Assembly: GCA_022575985.1 (NCBI GenBank)
Contig: JAKSXM010000132.1
Span: 12,276,001-12,340,000 of the forward strand
DNA length: 64,000 nt
From: Anagrus nilaparvatae
Lineage: Eukaryota; Arthropoda; Insecta; Hymenoptera; Mymaridae
Direction of reading: 5' to 3'
The first letter of the stretch is position 1. The number at the start of each line of letters is the position of its first letter. Below the pieces are notes generated by a model. That model was not told the DNA's origin. It made no database searches and saw only the letters and a list, made by a program, of their open reading frames with translations. The position numbers and the translations under genes were made by a program. Shown here piece by piece: positions 36,896 to 48,968 of the stretch.

Positions 36896-39290
36896 GTTTA
36901 AAAAAAATAAATTCATAGTTTTTGTTACAATTTTTTTTGTTTTTTAACACTAATTATTGAATAATAATAATAATAAAAAAAATAGTTTATTTAAATTTCA
37001 AGATGACTGTAATAAACATATGACTATATATTTGTACACTAGTCGATATAAATTTTATAAAAGTAAAAAAAAATTTAATTTATTCTTATCTTTTGATTTT
37101 ATAATAATAGATAAGCTAGAAAAGTAATGAAAAATTTTTTTTCTTGCTCTTCCTTTCTTTATACATAATTATTGTAATCAAATGGTGTTATTTTATGTAA
37201 AACAACATATTTTTTTGAATTTATGATATAATTTAAAATATGACGATGATATAGATTCAAAAAAATTTAAATTGATCGATCTTATTAAATTTTGATTTGA
37301 TAAAAAAAAAATGTATTTTTGTAAGTTAAATAATTAAGAGAGCGATGGTAATACATGAGATTCACTTGTAATCCTTTTTTTTTCTCTTTTTTTTTAATTT
37401 TTATAGTTATGATTGTTTTTAAATTTGGCTTATTAATTTATAATTTATATTTAAAAATTGTATGAATTGTCAAGTGCATGAAAGTTTTTATGTATAAGAA
37501 ATAAAATAAAAAAAAAAAAAAAGAAGTTAACGCATAATATTGTACCTGTCAAAATATAACAAAATAAAAATTATTTTTTAACGTGGACAATCAAACAGGT
37601 TTTTTTTTTATAATTTTTTTTTTTTTGGGAATTAAATTATTAATATTAATTGTCATTAAGTGTGTAATTATAATTTACATAAGCATCAAGCTTGTACAAG
37701 ACTTTGTAGAAAGTAAAAAATATTTGACTTTTAATGATTTTTTTTATTGAATGTAATTTATTTATATAGAATTATTTGCTTGTATTTTTTCAAAAAATTT
37801 CAATAAAACAATTTTCTAAGAAAAAATTAAAACTGAATTAGTCTCAAATACATTTTTAAAAAGTTGAGGTCAAATTTACTAAAACAATCAAATAAATTAA
37901 TGTTATCCGATTGAAAATTTGACAACAAAATTTTTAACAGTGTATTTAAAAACATAATCTGTATAAATTTAAAATTAAAAAATGTCGATAAAAAATTTCT
38001 ATGTAAGTAGGTCAAATAGTATGTAGTTAAAAATATTGTGAATATTGAAAAATAATTTTTCTGTACAGTAGCCCCGAAAGTACGATTTCCTGGATTTTCC
38101 GAAATCGATTTTTCTCGCTACTGTCGCAGAAAAATTTTATACGACCCTTGTCCATAAATAAAGGATGCCCCAAATCGCAGTTTACCATCCTCGGAAGGTA
38201 ATTTAAGTGCGATTTGGGCCATTCTTTACTTTTCTGGACACGAGCCGTAAATATACTATTTCATTGTTCAACAGGTGACCATTGGCCTCTTCAAGTAATG
38301 TTGCCTAATAATGTAATATATAAACTGTTACTGAAAAAAAAAATTAATATTGTAATAATAAATTTAGCTTTCTAGATAAATGTATGTGAAAAAAACTTAT
38401 TGTTTACTTAGTAAAAGTTTTAGAACACAAGGCACAAAAAAAATTATTTTTTTGTATTTTTTGCATAGCGGGTAAAAATATATGAATACAATACATGCAT
38501 TTTTTTTTAATTTAATTTTTTTTATATTATGGGTAATAGAATCTGAATTTTAAGTTTAAAATTGAAATAATAAGAAACAATAATATCGACATTTATTAAT
38601 TATTTTCAAGTTTTTACTTATTAAAAATTTAAAAATTGAAAATTTTTCCTTTATAAATAAAATTTGTACTTAATATTAATTGTGTTTTGATTTAAAATTG
38701 TGTTTTGATTTAAAAAATTATTTTAATAAAAATTTAAAAAAAATTAAAACTCTTCTTTAAAATTCTTTCTCTCTGGGGATATAATAATTATAGATATGTT
38801 TTTTACTTACTCATTTACTTATTTTTATATTTAATAAATTATTCTTGTTTATAATTTGCAAAAATGATAGGATTTCACCATGGATCTTGATTTCAGTATT
38901 TATGTAATTTTTTCGTCAAGAAAGTCTTATTACTATGAATCTATTGATATAGTATAGATTTTCTTTGTGTGCAAAGTAAATCAGGATAGAAGTTTTGAAT
39001 TGTTACTCGTAATCTCCACAAATTGTATCAAGAAAACTTAAATTTAATTATAAAATGTTTTGTTAAAATTCTTTAAAAAATAATAAATAAAATAGATTAA
39101 ATAAAAAATAAAATAAGATTGAAATTTTGTTTTTAATTTTTGTCTTTAATTTAAATTTATAATTTTCTGTACATAAATGTATATATAACATTACAAAAAA
39201 TTAATATGTATTTATATGTATATATATTACTAAATTAAAAAACACAAAATTTAATTTTCTAAATACTTATTTGTCGTTAACAGAAATTCT
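36896..39290. other. 3' flank and intergenic sequence with one GC-rich repeat
   Basis: An AATAAA lies at 36906-36911, only 11 bases past the stop, and further AATAAA copies near 37500 could also serve the desaturase. At 38085-38240 there is another member of the GC-rich family (GCCCCAAATCGCAGTTTACC, then GTGCGATTTGGGCCATTC). No gene was recognised. Confidence 0.5.
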
Positions 39291-39300
39291 TACATTAATT

Positions 39301-40977
39301 TTATTCGCTATCCAAATCATAAAGTGGGTTTAAGTCTAGAATTTGTAGGTTTGGTAACTCATCTATGGTATCGTCAACAGTTATATCTGTATCATCAATG
39401 TATATTGTTAAAATATTATTGTTGCTCTGATTTCTAATTTTTTCTTTTGCACAGTCTATCAATACATTTGTAACTTCCCCACAATGAGTAACATCAAGAA
39501 ACTGAAGTTTTGGTGAATTCTGTATAACATAACATAAATATTCATCATTAAGAGATGTTTGTTGACATTCAAAGTAAGTTAAATGAGGCATAACATTCAT
39601 GTTTCCAGCAGCAATTGAACTAATTTCACTTATATTCAGTTTTTCCAACTTTGGTAATTTACACAAACTGGCAAAACCATTGTCACTTATGTCACATCCA
39701 AGCACGTTTACTTCTCTTAATTCAGTTAATTGTTCACTTAGCAAATGTAAGTTCTCATCTGTAAATATTCTTTTCCAATGTATTAAGTATAAAACCTGTA
39801 AATTTTTTAGTGAGTTGATGAATTTGAAATCTTCTGGTCTGATTGTATCACGATTTGGACTTATTATTTTTAGTATTTCTAGTTTTTTGCAATTACATAT
39901 TGCTTTGTAGACACTTTCATCTATTTTTGCACCATGTAATTTTAAGCTACAAAGATTTTTAGCACTTGAAATAAAGTTTTTCAAATAACTTGTTTCTAAT
40001 TTTCCGCAACGCAATTTCAGTGTTGTAACTAATTCTGGATTCAATCCTAATAAACATTTACCAATAAATTCTTCACTATTTAATGTTACTGTTGTGATTG
40101 GACATTTTAGAAATAAATTATATAAAGTATCTTCTGCATGTTCAGTTGGTAACTCCAAACTTATATCATTAATCTTGTTACAATTTTTAAGTAATGCTTT
40201 TAAAATTTCATCTGTGTTACTGTGCCATGATGCCCATGGAAATTTTAATTTAATTGCTTTTAAATTATGCAAACCTGGTATAAAATCAATAAAATGACTT
40301 TCTACGATTTCATAACCATTGATACGTAATGATTCTATAGGTTCTTGGTGTAAGTTTAGAAAACAATCTCCATTAGTAAAAATCCGCTTTAAATCAATAA
40401 TTTTTAAATTTTTATTTTTAGAAAATATTTCAGACAAAATATCTTCAATAGTTTTTGAAGAAGAATATCCACTGGAACCTAGTTCTTTTAATTTCAAAAC
40501 AGAAATATTTTTACAGTATCTAGCAATTTTTTTCAATTCATAATACAAAATTTTACTACTAGCTCTAATATTTACTATCTCTAAGTTTGGACATAATTTT
40601 CCTACTGGAATTAAATCATCATCTGGTGAATACTCATAATCATCATCATAAAAATTTTGATCAAATACCAATTTAATGCTTTTTATAAAACGTCCATGTT
40701 TTTTCAAAACATTTTGAAGAATATGCAAATTATTTTTTCTTAGTTTATAGTTATGACCAAAAGGCTTGAATCCCCAGATTGACTCAGTTAAATCCAAATG
40801 ATTGAAACTAACCCATGTTACCTTGGACATCGCTTGCCATTTTTTGCAAACTCGTTCAATATTTATTCTATCTTTAATTGTCAGATATTCGAATACATGC
40901 AATAAACTATAATAGTCTAAACTATCAATTAAAGAAGAATTTTCAGGATGCCAATTGATTCCTGCTTCAGAATCCAT
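39301..40977 (-). CDS. F-box / leucine-rich-repeat protein, intronless
   Basis: The single open frame of 558 codons starts at ATG 40975-40977 and is by far the longest in the window. Residues about 16-60 form an F-box: SLDYYSLLHVFEYLTIKD followed by the R(V)CKKW pattern typical of the Skp1-binding helix. Residues about 120-530 hold irregular leucine-rich repeats (for example LKTIDLK-like, LCSLKLHGA, LEILKII, LQVLYLIHW, LREVNVLGC, LEKLNIS, LQFLDVTHC), as in the FBXL class. These act as substrate receptors of SCF (Skp1-Cullin-F-box) ubiquitin ligases; the LRR would bind the target. The C-terminus is acidic. Lack of introns could mean an old retrocopy, but no poly(A) tail or flanking duplication was noticed. 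It sits convergent with the 35-kb desaturase and head-on behind the 3' end of the next desaturase-like gene, with no obvious functional link. The substrate cannot be named. Confidence 0.88.
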   Translation of the reverse strand: MDSEAGINWHPENSSLIDSLDYYSLLHVFEYLTIKDRINIERVCKKWQAMSKVTWVSFNHLDLTESIWGFKPFGHNYKLRKNNLHILQNVLKKHGRFIKSIKLVFDQNFYDDDYEYSPDDDLIPVGKLCPNLEIVNIRASSKILYYELKKIARYCKNISVLKLKELGSSGYSSSKTIEDILSEIFSKNKNLKIIDLKRIFTNGDCFLNLHQEPIESLRINGYEIVESHFIDFIPGLHNLKAIKLKFPWASWHSNTDEILKALLKNCNKINDISLELPTEHAEDTLYNLFLKCPITTVTLNSEEFIGKCLLGLNPELVTTLKLRCGKLETSYLKNFISSAKNLCSLKLHGAKIDESVYKAICNCKKLEILKIISPNRDTIRPEDFKFINSLKNLQVLYLIHWKRIFTDENLHLLSEQLTELREVNVLGCDISDNGFASLCKLPKLEKLNISEISSIAAGNMNVMPHLTYFECQQTSLNDEYLCYVIQNSPKLQFLDVTHCGEVTNVLIDCAKEKIRNQSNNNILTIYIDDTDITVDDTIDELPNLQILDLNPLYDLDSE

Positions 40978-41442
40978 TATTTATGTTTATTTTCTTATTG
41001 TACAGATGTTTATAATTTAAAACACAATGCGTAGTTTATACTCAAAATTAAACATTGAAAAAGTTTCTGCTGATATTTTAATTCTTGATTTAAATTCAAA
41101 TAAAATTTATTAAAATATAGTTTAAAATGATCAGATCAGATCTTTTGTAAAGTTGTAACTTGCACAGACTTGAATACTGATGCGTAAATAAGAAAAAACA
41201 AACATAGAGTAACCTTGAATTTAGCAGAGTTTTATATCAAAAGAGGGCACTACTATTAATTTTTTTTTTTTCGTTTCAGAGCCAAATTTAAAATTCAAAT
41301 TTTACTACAAAAATGTGTACAGGATATAAAAATTATAAAATTTAAATAAAAATTAATATTTTTTATTAATGCATGTGGCGTATGTATAAATGAAACAATG
41401 TTATTATTTATATAAATGTAAAATAATAATAATAGTAATAAT

Positions 41443-44400
41443 TTAATGTTGAAAACATAATTTAACTTTAGCAGCTTCTTCATCAGCAATTTTTTTAACA
41501 TTATCTAATGCATCAGTTATAGTTATTTTTTTATTACTTGATAATTCATATAACATATTTCTAATTGATTCAGATGATGCAGTTTTTAATGATTCAATTA
41601 AACCAATATTTTCAAATGTTTTTATGAATAAAGTTGTTAATCCACAATCATAACTACCAAATTCTCCTGTTTTCCAATCCCATGGTAACATATAATGATA
41701 ATTTGGCCAATATGATTTATTAATTACAAATATTGTACTATCATCTGGTGGGTATCTGAAAATTATTGATTTTTTGCTATTTTAGTAAATAATTTAAATT
41801 TATATTCAATAGAAATTTGAAAAGTTAAGTAAAATTGCAAATGTAATAAGATAATTTTTGGAATTTTAAATTTAATTTTACAATGATTTCAAGAATGATT
41901 TTTAATAAAATGAATTAAATAAGTGTGCTTATAGAGTTAAATTTTACTGAAATATACTAATACAAATTAATTATATTTTTGCAAATAATTTTAAAGAATT
42001 TTATACAGATAAAGGACCCTTTATAGTGCGCAAGCGCATAGCCCTATTTCACACAGCTTTTTAATAATTAGGTCAGTGGAATTTTCAAATGTGTTTTCAT
42101 GAGTTTAAGCCGATCGAAATCAATTATGGTATTTATTTTCACTAAAATTGGCTAGTTGCTCACATCGAGGTAACCGTAAAAAATAACATAAAGTTGTCTA
42201 TTATGGGCAGATGGGCTAATCTATAACTTTTTAATTCTGAAGGCGTTATAGTTAAAGTTTAATAAAAAATATAAAAAATATGTTAAATGCAAATCCTTTG
42301 AAAAATTTTAAAAATTACTTGAGTATCTTTGTTAAACTCAGAAGCAACATATTAGTTCAAATTTTGTCTCCCAAATTTTCTTTTCGCCAAATTTTGAAAA
42401 TATGACAAAAATTTTTTGTTATAAACTTACATTTTTTAAACTTAAATATGAAATAAATGAAATATACTAATTTTTAGTAAATTTAGAGCATCTTTTACGT
42501 ATATAGCAGACCATTATTTTAAATAAAATTTCGGTACAAAAACTATTGATACTTTTATGAAGTAATTTATAAATTGAAGTTTAGATAACACCTTTGGGCT
42601 TAAAAGTCCATAAAAAAATTTTCATGTATCTTTCCATAATGGGTGCCTACAAATATCATTTTTTATGAAAATGCTCCAGTTGGCCACAGCTTTGTATTGC
42701 AAACGTAGTGGTTTTTAAGCAATTTTTGCCCCGAGAAACTAAATAATTTTCAGAAAAATCGCCAGGTCTGGAATGGTTTTTTCTTTCGTAAATTGTACTT
42801 TTTTTAAAGTTTTGTTGAGAATTTATTATATTTGTCAATGATTATGGCAAAATAAATAATAATAATATTAGCTTAATTTGAATTTTATGTACCGGAAACG
42901 TTTCGCATGAATTTTTTATTTCGAAGACATCGCTCAACCAAATATATTTTTATGTTTTTTAAGACTATTGAACCTTGATAACTGCTATTTATTCAATAGC
43001 AAAATTGAATTACAAATAAAATAAATAAATCAATTTCTCAATAATTAGTCAAATTTACATTCTCTTGAAATTTTAAAAAACATAAAAATTAATCATTAAA
43101 AATAAAAATGAATGATAAAAAATCATGGATTTAATTATTATAACTAAATGAAAAAAATAGCTATTTTTTAAACATTGGGCAAAATATTGGGTATGAATTT
43201 GCATGCAGAAGTCAAACCCCATATTTTGTCCCATGAATTAAAACATAGTTTTGCATATATTGGGCAAAAAAGCCGACTCCCTAGGGTAGAAAATAGGCTC
43301 TTTTTGCCCTATTTTTTATATAAAAATATGATATTAAAAGTTAAAATAAAAGAAATACTTCTAAACTAAAAATGTAGCACAGTAGCAGAGAAGTAAGTAG
43401 AATATAGCAGTAGTAGTAGTTGTAGTAGTAGTAGTAGTAGTGTAGTAGTAATTGTAGTAAAATATAAAATAGAAAAATGTGATAAATCATAGTAAATGTG
43501 AGCCATCTTTATCAATTTTTATAGATCCATGACTTTTAGGCATTTGAAAAAATAATAAATATAATAATTTAATAGTATTAAAAAATCCAATTAACTTGTC
43601 TCCTGGTTTTAATCCCCATATTATAATTGCACTGTTAATTAACCATGATATGTGAGTTGTTATTGTTAATCTTAAAAATCCTAATATAAATACAGAATTT
43701 GTTATTGTTTCGTTCCAATATTCAGCTGGTGCATTTATTGGTAGTAGTAAACCAATTATTGGAAATATTATCCAATAAAACCTAGAAAAGAAAAATTATC
43801 TTATTAATTGGTAAATTCTTTTATATTTTTTTTTGACATTTTACCATCTTTGAAACCAAATGACGATGTCAGTTTCTAAATCACGCATGTCGATATCTTT
43901 ATCTAATTTAGCTTTATTTGGATGATTTGTTAATAAATGACTAAAAACATAACTGTATAAAAATCCTTTTTTATGATTGTAAGGATCTCTATCGGTGCCA
44001 AAATATTTATGATGCGTTCGATGATTTAATATCCAATCATAAATATTTCCCTAAATAAAATAATTAAAACTAATGTATAAAAATTAATTTTTTTGAATAT
44101 TTTATTATTTCAAAATTAGGTAAAATTTTACGTTTTTAGAGCCAATAAGTTAGACTCACATTTTCAAAATTAATTTTTAGTAATTCGTCTGAATATTAAA
44201 ATATTTTAAAAAAATTTTTATTTTCACTTATTAAATTAATTCTTTTTTTTAATGGGCTTTACTTGCACTGTAAAAAGTAACTTTCTTAGATTTACAAAAA
44301 AAATAGAATTTTTTCGAAAAATTAGTAAATTTTCAAAAAAATTTGTAAGTATTCGAAAAAAATTGTAAATTTACTAAATTTAGTAGATTATCAAAAAATT

Positions 44401-46452
44401 CGAGAATCGTCGATTTTTTATTGTGAATTTACGAAAAAAGTTGTAAATTCACAACTATTTTTTGTAAATTTTCGAAAAAAAATGGTAAATTATCAATTTT
44501 TCTTGCGAATTCACAAAAAAAAATCGAGAATACTCGAATTTTTTGTTAATATACTAAATTTAGTAATTATACGATTTTTTTTGAATATTTACAAATTTTT
44601 TCGAAAATTTACTAATTTTTCGAAAATGTTCTAATTTTTTTGTTTATATTATAAGAAAGTTACTTTTTACAGTGTGGATTTAAAATATTCTTAAAATAAA
44701 AGATCTTTTACATACCACTCCAGCTAATGTCTGACCAATCATAAGAAAAAATTTAAGAGATCTTGAAGCTTCAAACGCCCTATGTGACCAAAATCTGTGC
44801 GCTCCAACCGTTAAACCAAAACCAGATATTGATATGATGAAAATTGCTATAATTAAAGTTTTCGATTACTTTCGTGGAAACCTTGTTACCAATACTTTAA
44901 AATAATTAAACTTTTTTAATTATCGAAACTATTTTTAACTGAGTGATCTTGTGTAAAAAACTTAACATGCACTGAGACAAATATTCCATTAGTTTAATAG
45001 GTTTGATTTCATTGATGAATTTCATAAAATTCATAAATATTTTTATTTCGTATAAAATGAAAGTATTAGTGAACCGAGCGTAGAACAAGTGATTTTTGGC
45101 CTCCCGAAAAAACAAACGATACTCAATTAAAAATAACAATTATTTTTTATAAACTTTACTGAAAATATATTAGGGATTTCCCAAAATTGTGGAAATTTTA
45201 TTTTACAGTTTTCTAGCTGAATACTACTTTTTTTATGCGCTTTTTCACAGATTTTGGGAAAATTAACTAAAAAACTGAAAGTAAGTTTTTCAATATACTG
45301 ATTTTGAATTTGGAATACTGCCTTTAAAATTTTTGGCATTTTCCATGTTTTGTCCCAGGCACCGATCAAAGTAATTTTTTTGTTGTTTTTTGTTGCGTTT
45401 TTCGTTATCATTCATGTTCTGTAAGAGTTAGCTCAAGTTTTTAGTTCAAGATTTGAAAATTCGTAGTCATTAGCCTTTAAAACACAAATTTAATCGAAAA
45501 AGTGCTAGAAATAGATCGAAAAGGCCATTTAAAACGATGTTTATGCTACTTTTGAAAAGTTTAAAGCTAAAAATTCGGAATCTGTGTACTAAAAAAAATT
45601 ATTTTTTCCTTGTCACCGGGCTCTATCGCCAAGGTGGCAAAAAATATCGTTAGTAAAAATATCGTACCTGGCTTTGCCAAGCACTTGTGCTAACTTTTGC
45701 GCCCTTGATACTTAATAAATTATTAGCCTTTTCGCGAATTCAGATAAAACTAGTAAAAAAAGTTCACATAAAAAGTAATATTATATTCCATATTATTATT
45801 CCATTCGTTTTTTTCGTGAAACAAAAAAATAATTTAAATTGTAAAACAAAAAGTTATAGCTTAACTTTTATCACAAATTTTAACATAATTTTTTACATTT
45901 TTCAATATTTTCTAAGCAAGATTATAAACATTAATTTTATGCAAAATAAAAATATTGCTACACTCGAAAAAAAAAATAATCAAATTTCTATAAAATTCAA
46001 AAATTTTGAAAAATTTAATTAAATATACACTATAATTAATTCCTGTGATAATTCAAAAATTGAAAAAAAAAATTAGAATACAAACATGAATTAATGAACT
46101 TGTAAGACAATTAAAAATTAATACCACATAATGTAAAAAAATGATGATTCCATATATTGTTAAAACTTTTTTTTTATAAATTATGATTCATAATTACAAA
46201 ATGCACTCGAAACTGCATTAAAAATCATTATTTTATAAAAAAAAATTACACGTTATTAAAAAATGTATCAAAATTTTAATGATATACGTATTTTGTTGAC
46301 TTACTAAAAAACACAGTCATCCATTTGGCTTCAACCAACAACAACCATAAGCCATAAAGTCCTAATGCATGTAAATGAATGTAATACAAAACAGTGACCC
46401 AATCAAAATCTCTATTAACTGATTTTTTTTCTGTACTTAATACTTCAGACAT
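41443..46452 (-). CDS. Divergent desaturase-like protein with broken metal site, five exons
   Basis: Exons on the minus strand are 46305-46452, 44716-44846, 43845-44050, 43596-43781 and 41443-41755. They join to an open frame of 984 nt (327 residues) with GT-AG borders and phases 1, 0, 2, 2 as in the neighbours. The start is MSEVLSTEKKSVNRDFDWVT. Box I HRFWSH and box II HRTHH are intact. The exon-4 motif reads NSAIIIWG where paralogues have NSxAHxxG, losing a histidine. Box III, GEGWHNYHH in paralogues, reads SYWPNYHY with about three residues missing, losing two more. Six of the nine metal-binding histidines known from the family remain. Acyl-CoA desaturation is therefore unlikely, yet no stop or frameshift is present and all splice sites are good, which suggests a retained non-catalytic or altered role. 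Introns are long for the cluster (first about 1.5 kb, last about 1.8 kb) and one holds a MITE. A recent pseudogene remains possible. Confidence 0.88.
43160..43465. repeat. TTTTGCCC-ended repeat plus (GTA)n microsatellite, in an intron
   Basis: From about 43175 to 43313 the order GGGCAAAATATTGGG, CATGCAGAAGTC, AACCCCATATTTTGTC, AACATAGTTTTGCATAT, GGGCAAAAAAG, TCCCTAGGGTAGAAA recurs at about 50970-51165. The outer ends form an imperfect inverted pair (GGGCAAAA and TTTTTGCCC). Next to it, 43379-43463 is an interrupted (GTA)n tract. Both lie in the last intron of the divergent desaturase-like gene. Confidence 0.7.
44266..44674. mobile_element. MITE with CACTGTAAAAAGTAAC termini, in an intron
   Basis: The terminal inverted repeat CACTGTAAAAAGTAACTTTC is mirrored as GAAAGTTACTTTTTACAGTG; TG lies outside each end. 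The 409-bp interior is a low-complexity series of palindromic TTTTCGAAAA and GTAAATTTAC-like units. It lies in intron 2 of the divergent desaturase-like gene. A similar CACTGTAAAAA end occurs near 55372. Confidence 0.85.
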
Positions 46453-48968
46453 TTTAAAAAAATTAAATAATCAAATTCATAAATCAAAAAAAAAAAAAAA
46501 ACGAATCTTAAAAAACAAAATCTTTAAATACTAAAAAATACGTTGTTTACATTCTATTTATTAAATTCGACTAAAACGAAAAAGTAATTGTTAAGCTTGG
46601 CCGTGAATAGTTTAAAATAAAAAAAAAGACTGTTTTGTTGATTGACCCGAAGACCTCAAAATTGAATTTCATTATTACAAATACTAACATAAAATTTTTT
46701 TTTTATACTTTGTCATTTCCTTAACGGCTTTTTTGTATGTGGTTAAATATATACAAAAAAATGGGCAAAAAAAAGTAGAAACACATTCTTTTGACATAAT
46801 TTTATTATTATATTTTAAAGTTTACAATAAGAAATATTTTTGTAAATATATAAGTTTTATTTATTTTGGTCGGAATTATTTTTATTTTGGTCAACATTTA
46901 ACATTGAAATATAATATTTTTATTATTAAGGTATACGTCATTGATTTTTTCCAAATTTTTTGAGAAATTTCTTGGACGATTTATTTTCATATGGAAATTT
47001 AAATCTATAATTAGTAGTTTGGGAATGATATTTGAAAATCATCAACCTCTTACTTTATACACTGAAAAAAATTTTCACTTGCAGTTTAGTAATTGTACAT
47101 TAAATTTTATAAGGAAATACATGAGTAATTTTAGAGAACTCTGAAGAGCTTATGATAGTTTTTTTTAGATTTTTTGAAATTATTTTGACGACGAAAGAAG
47201 CTTTAATTAAATAGTTATATTTTTTGATAAAATTTCAGTACACTTTTAGAAATATTAAGTTTCTTATGCAGTTATAAAAATTTTAGAAGCGGCCTACTGA
47301 TCACGTGATTTGTAGTTATAAAAATCAAAAGTTCACGTAATTTACAGTTGTTTCATTAATTTATACATATAGAATGTAATTTTTTAAAAATAATTTTTTG
47401 GATCTAAATAGATTTATTTGAGGCACAAGTTATAAATTTTTTTCTTAAAATATGTAATTCATATAGCCCTTTGTGGATGTTATTTTATTTATTTTTGCAG
47501 TACCAAGAGTGTCTTTAACACAATTTTAAAATTAAAATCATAAGAATCAGGGGTGTGCTTACCCACCCAAAATTTTATTTTTTTTTTTAATTTTTAGCCA
47601 GAAAAATAAAACTCTTTATCTGCAGAAAATCTTCGGGATTATTGCCCATACTGTGCCGAATTTGCCATGTAGGCGTAGTAAGTACGACATCACAAGCCTA
47701 CCCACCAAAATTTTGGGTAACCGACACACCCCTAGTAAGATTATTTTGATAGAATCCATAAAATTGGTAATACAAAAAATTTTTTAAAATAACATCCAAA
47801 GCTAAATTTTACTTATTTTAGAAATTATTATCGAATAAGCTCGCATTATTACAAAAATTAAAATAATAAATCCAATCAATTATTTTTTAATTTTATTATG
47901 AAAAATTATCATTAATTAAAATACAAGATTTTGCATTGATTGTTGATTGCTTTATAATGTTTTTTCTTCTAGGATCATTTTTTATGCACTTTCAGTAAAT
48001 TGGATTTTTTTTGTAGTCAGAAGTTTTTTGACTGAAAACTCATATTCAAAAAGTCCTGAAGTTAATATTTCCAATTTACTCTTAAATTCATGCATTTTAG
48101 TTAAAAAATGACCATTTACAACATGTAAAAATTAATAATTCATAACACATTTTTTATAAAAAAATTTATATGTCATAAAAATATCTAAGCATATTTTTTA
48201 TTTTTTGCTTTTTTTTTATTTAGTAACAATTTTTTTAAAATTAAAATTCTTACATAAAATTTATTTAAATGCAAATTTATAATTTAAGTCTTAAATTCTG
48301 ATTTATTTTAGTTAAGTATAAAATAAAAACAATCATAGATTATTTAAACGTTTCTATGATTTATGTCATTTTAATTGTTTGAAAAAATAAGGAACATTTT
48401 AAAAAATAATAAAGAAAAAAATACTTTTAAATACTTAATTATAAAAAAAATTATTAAATATTTTTTTTTGCCTCAATTTTTACTTATAAAAAATCACAAA
48501 ATGACAATCAAATAGGGCAATTTTATATTATAATATAGTTTTAACATTTAAATTTCGGCAAGACACAAATAGGCTTTAGTTAACATTTATAAGCAGTAGT
48601 ACATTAAGTACAAAGCGTCATGTTTTGTTATCTTAATTAAAATTTCAAGGTAACAACGAGTTATTTAAGTATTTTTGTGTGTTGCATTTAGTACTTATAT
48701 TTAATTGTCAAAATAGAACTTATTTTAGAATTTTTAATTTAGTATACAAAAATTTACACTGCCAAGCTGCTCTTTTTAAATTTTGCTTGAATTGCAAGTA
48801 TACTTTCAAAAATTTTAATAAGCTGAAAAACCTGACAGTGTAGGTTACTTAAAATTATTAGCTAACCAGAAGTTATTTTTAAATTATTAGATAAATTAAA
48901 AATCCACAAATTTTCAAAGATTTAAAATATCATTAATTTTGATCTAAGAATCAAATTTTATAAATTTT
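46453..48968. other. Intergenic sequence between two desaturase-family genes
   Basis: AT-rich DNA with short uninformative open frames (46733-47144), a CACTGAAAAAAATTTTC fragment at about 47061 and a segment with several CCCACC and TTGGG motifs at 47550-47730. A promoter for the minus-strand gene ending at 46452 must lie in the left part, but no convincing core element was identified. Confidence 0.45.

Noticed and set aside
39599..40543. Plus-strand open frames within the F-box gene
   Set aside because: They are antisense shadows of the 558-codon minus-strand gene.
43379..43463. Regular spacing suggesting a CRISPR-like or satellite array
   Set aside because: It is a simple interrupted (GTA)n microsatellite with no spacers.
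45687..46022. 111-codon frame in the first intron of the divergent desaturase-like gene
   Set aside because: It is AT-driven low complexity (N, K, I, F), has no family resemblance, and lies within a well-supported intron on the opposite strand.
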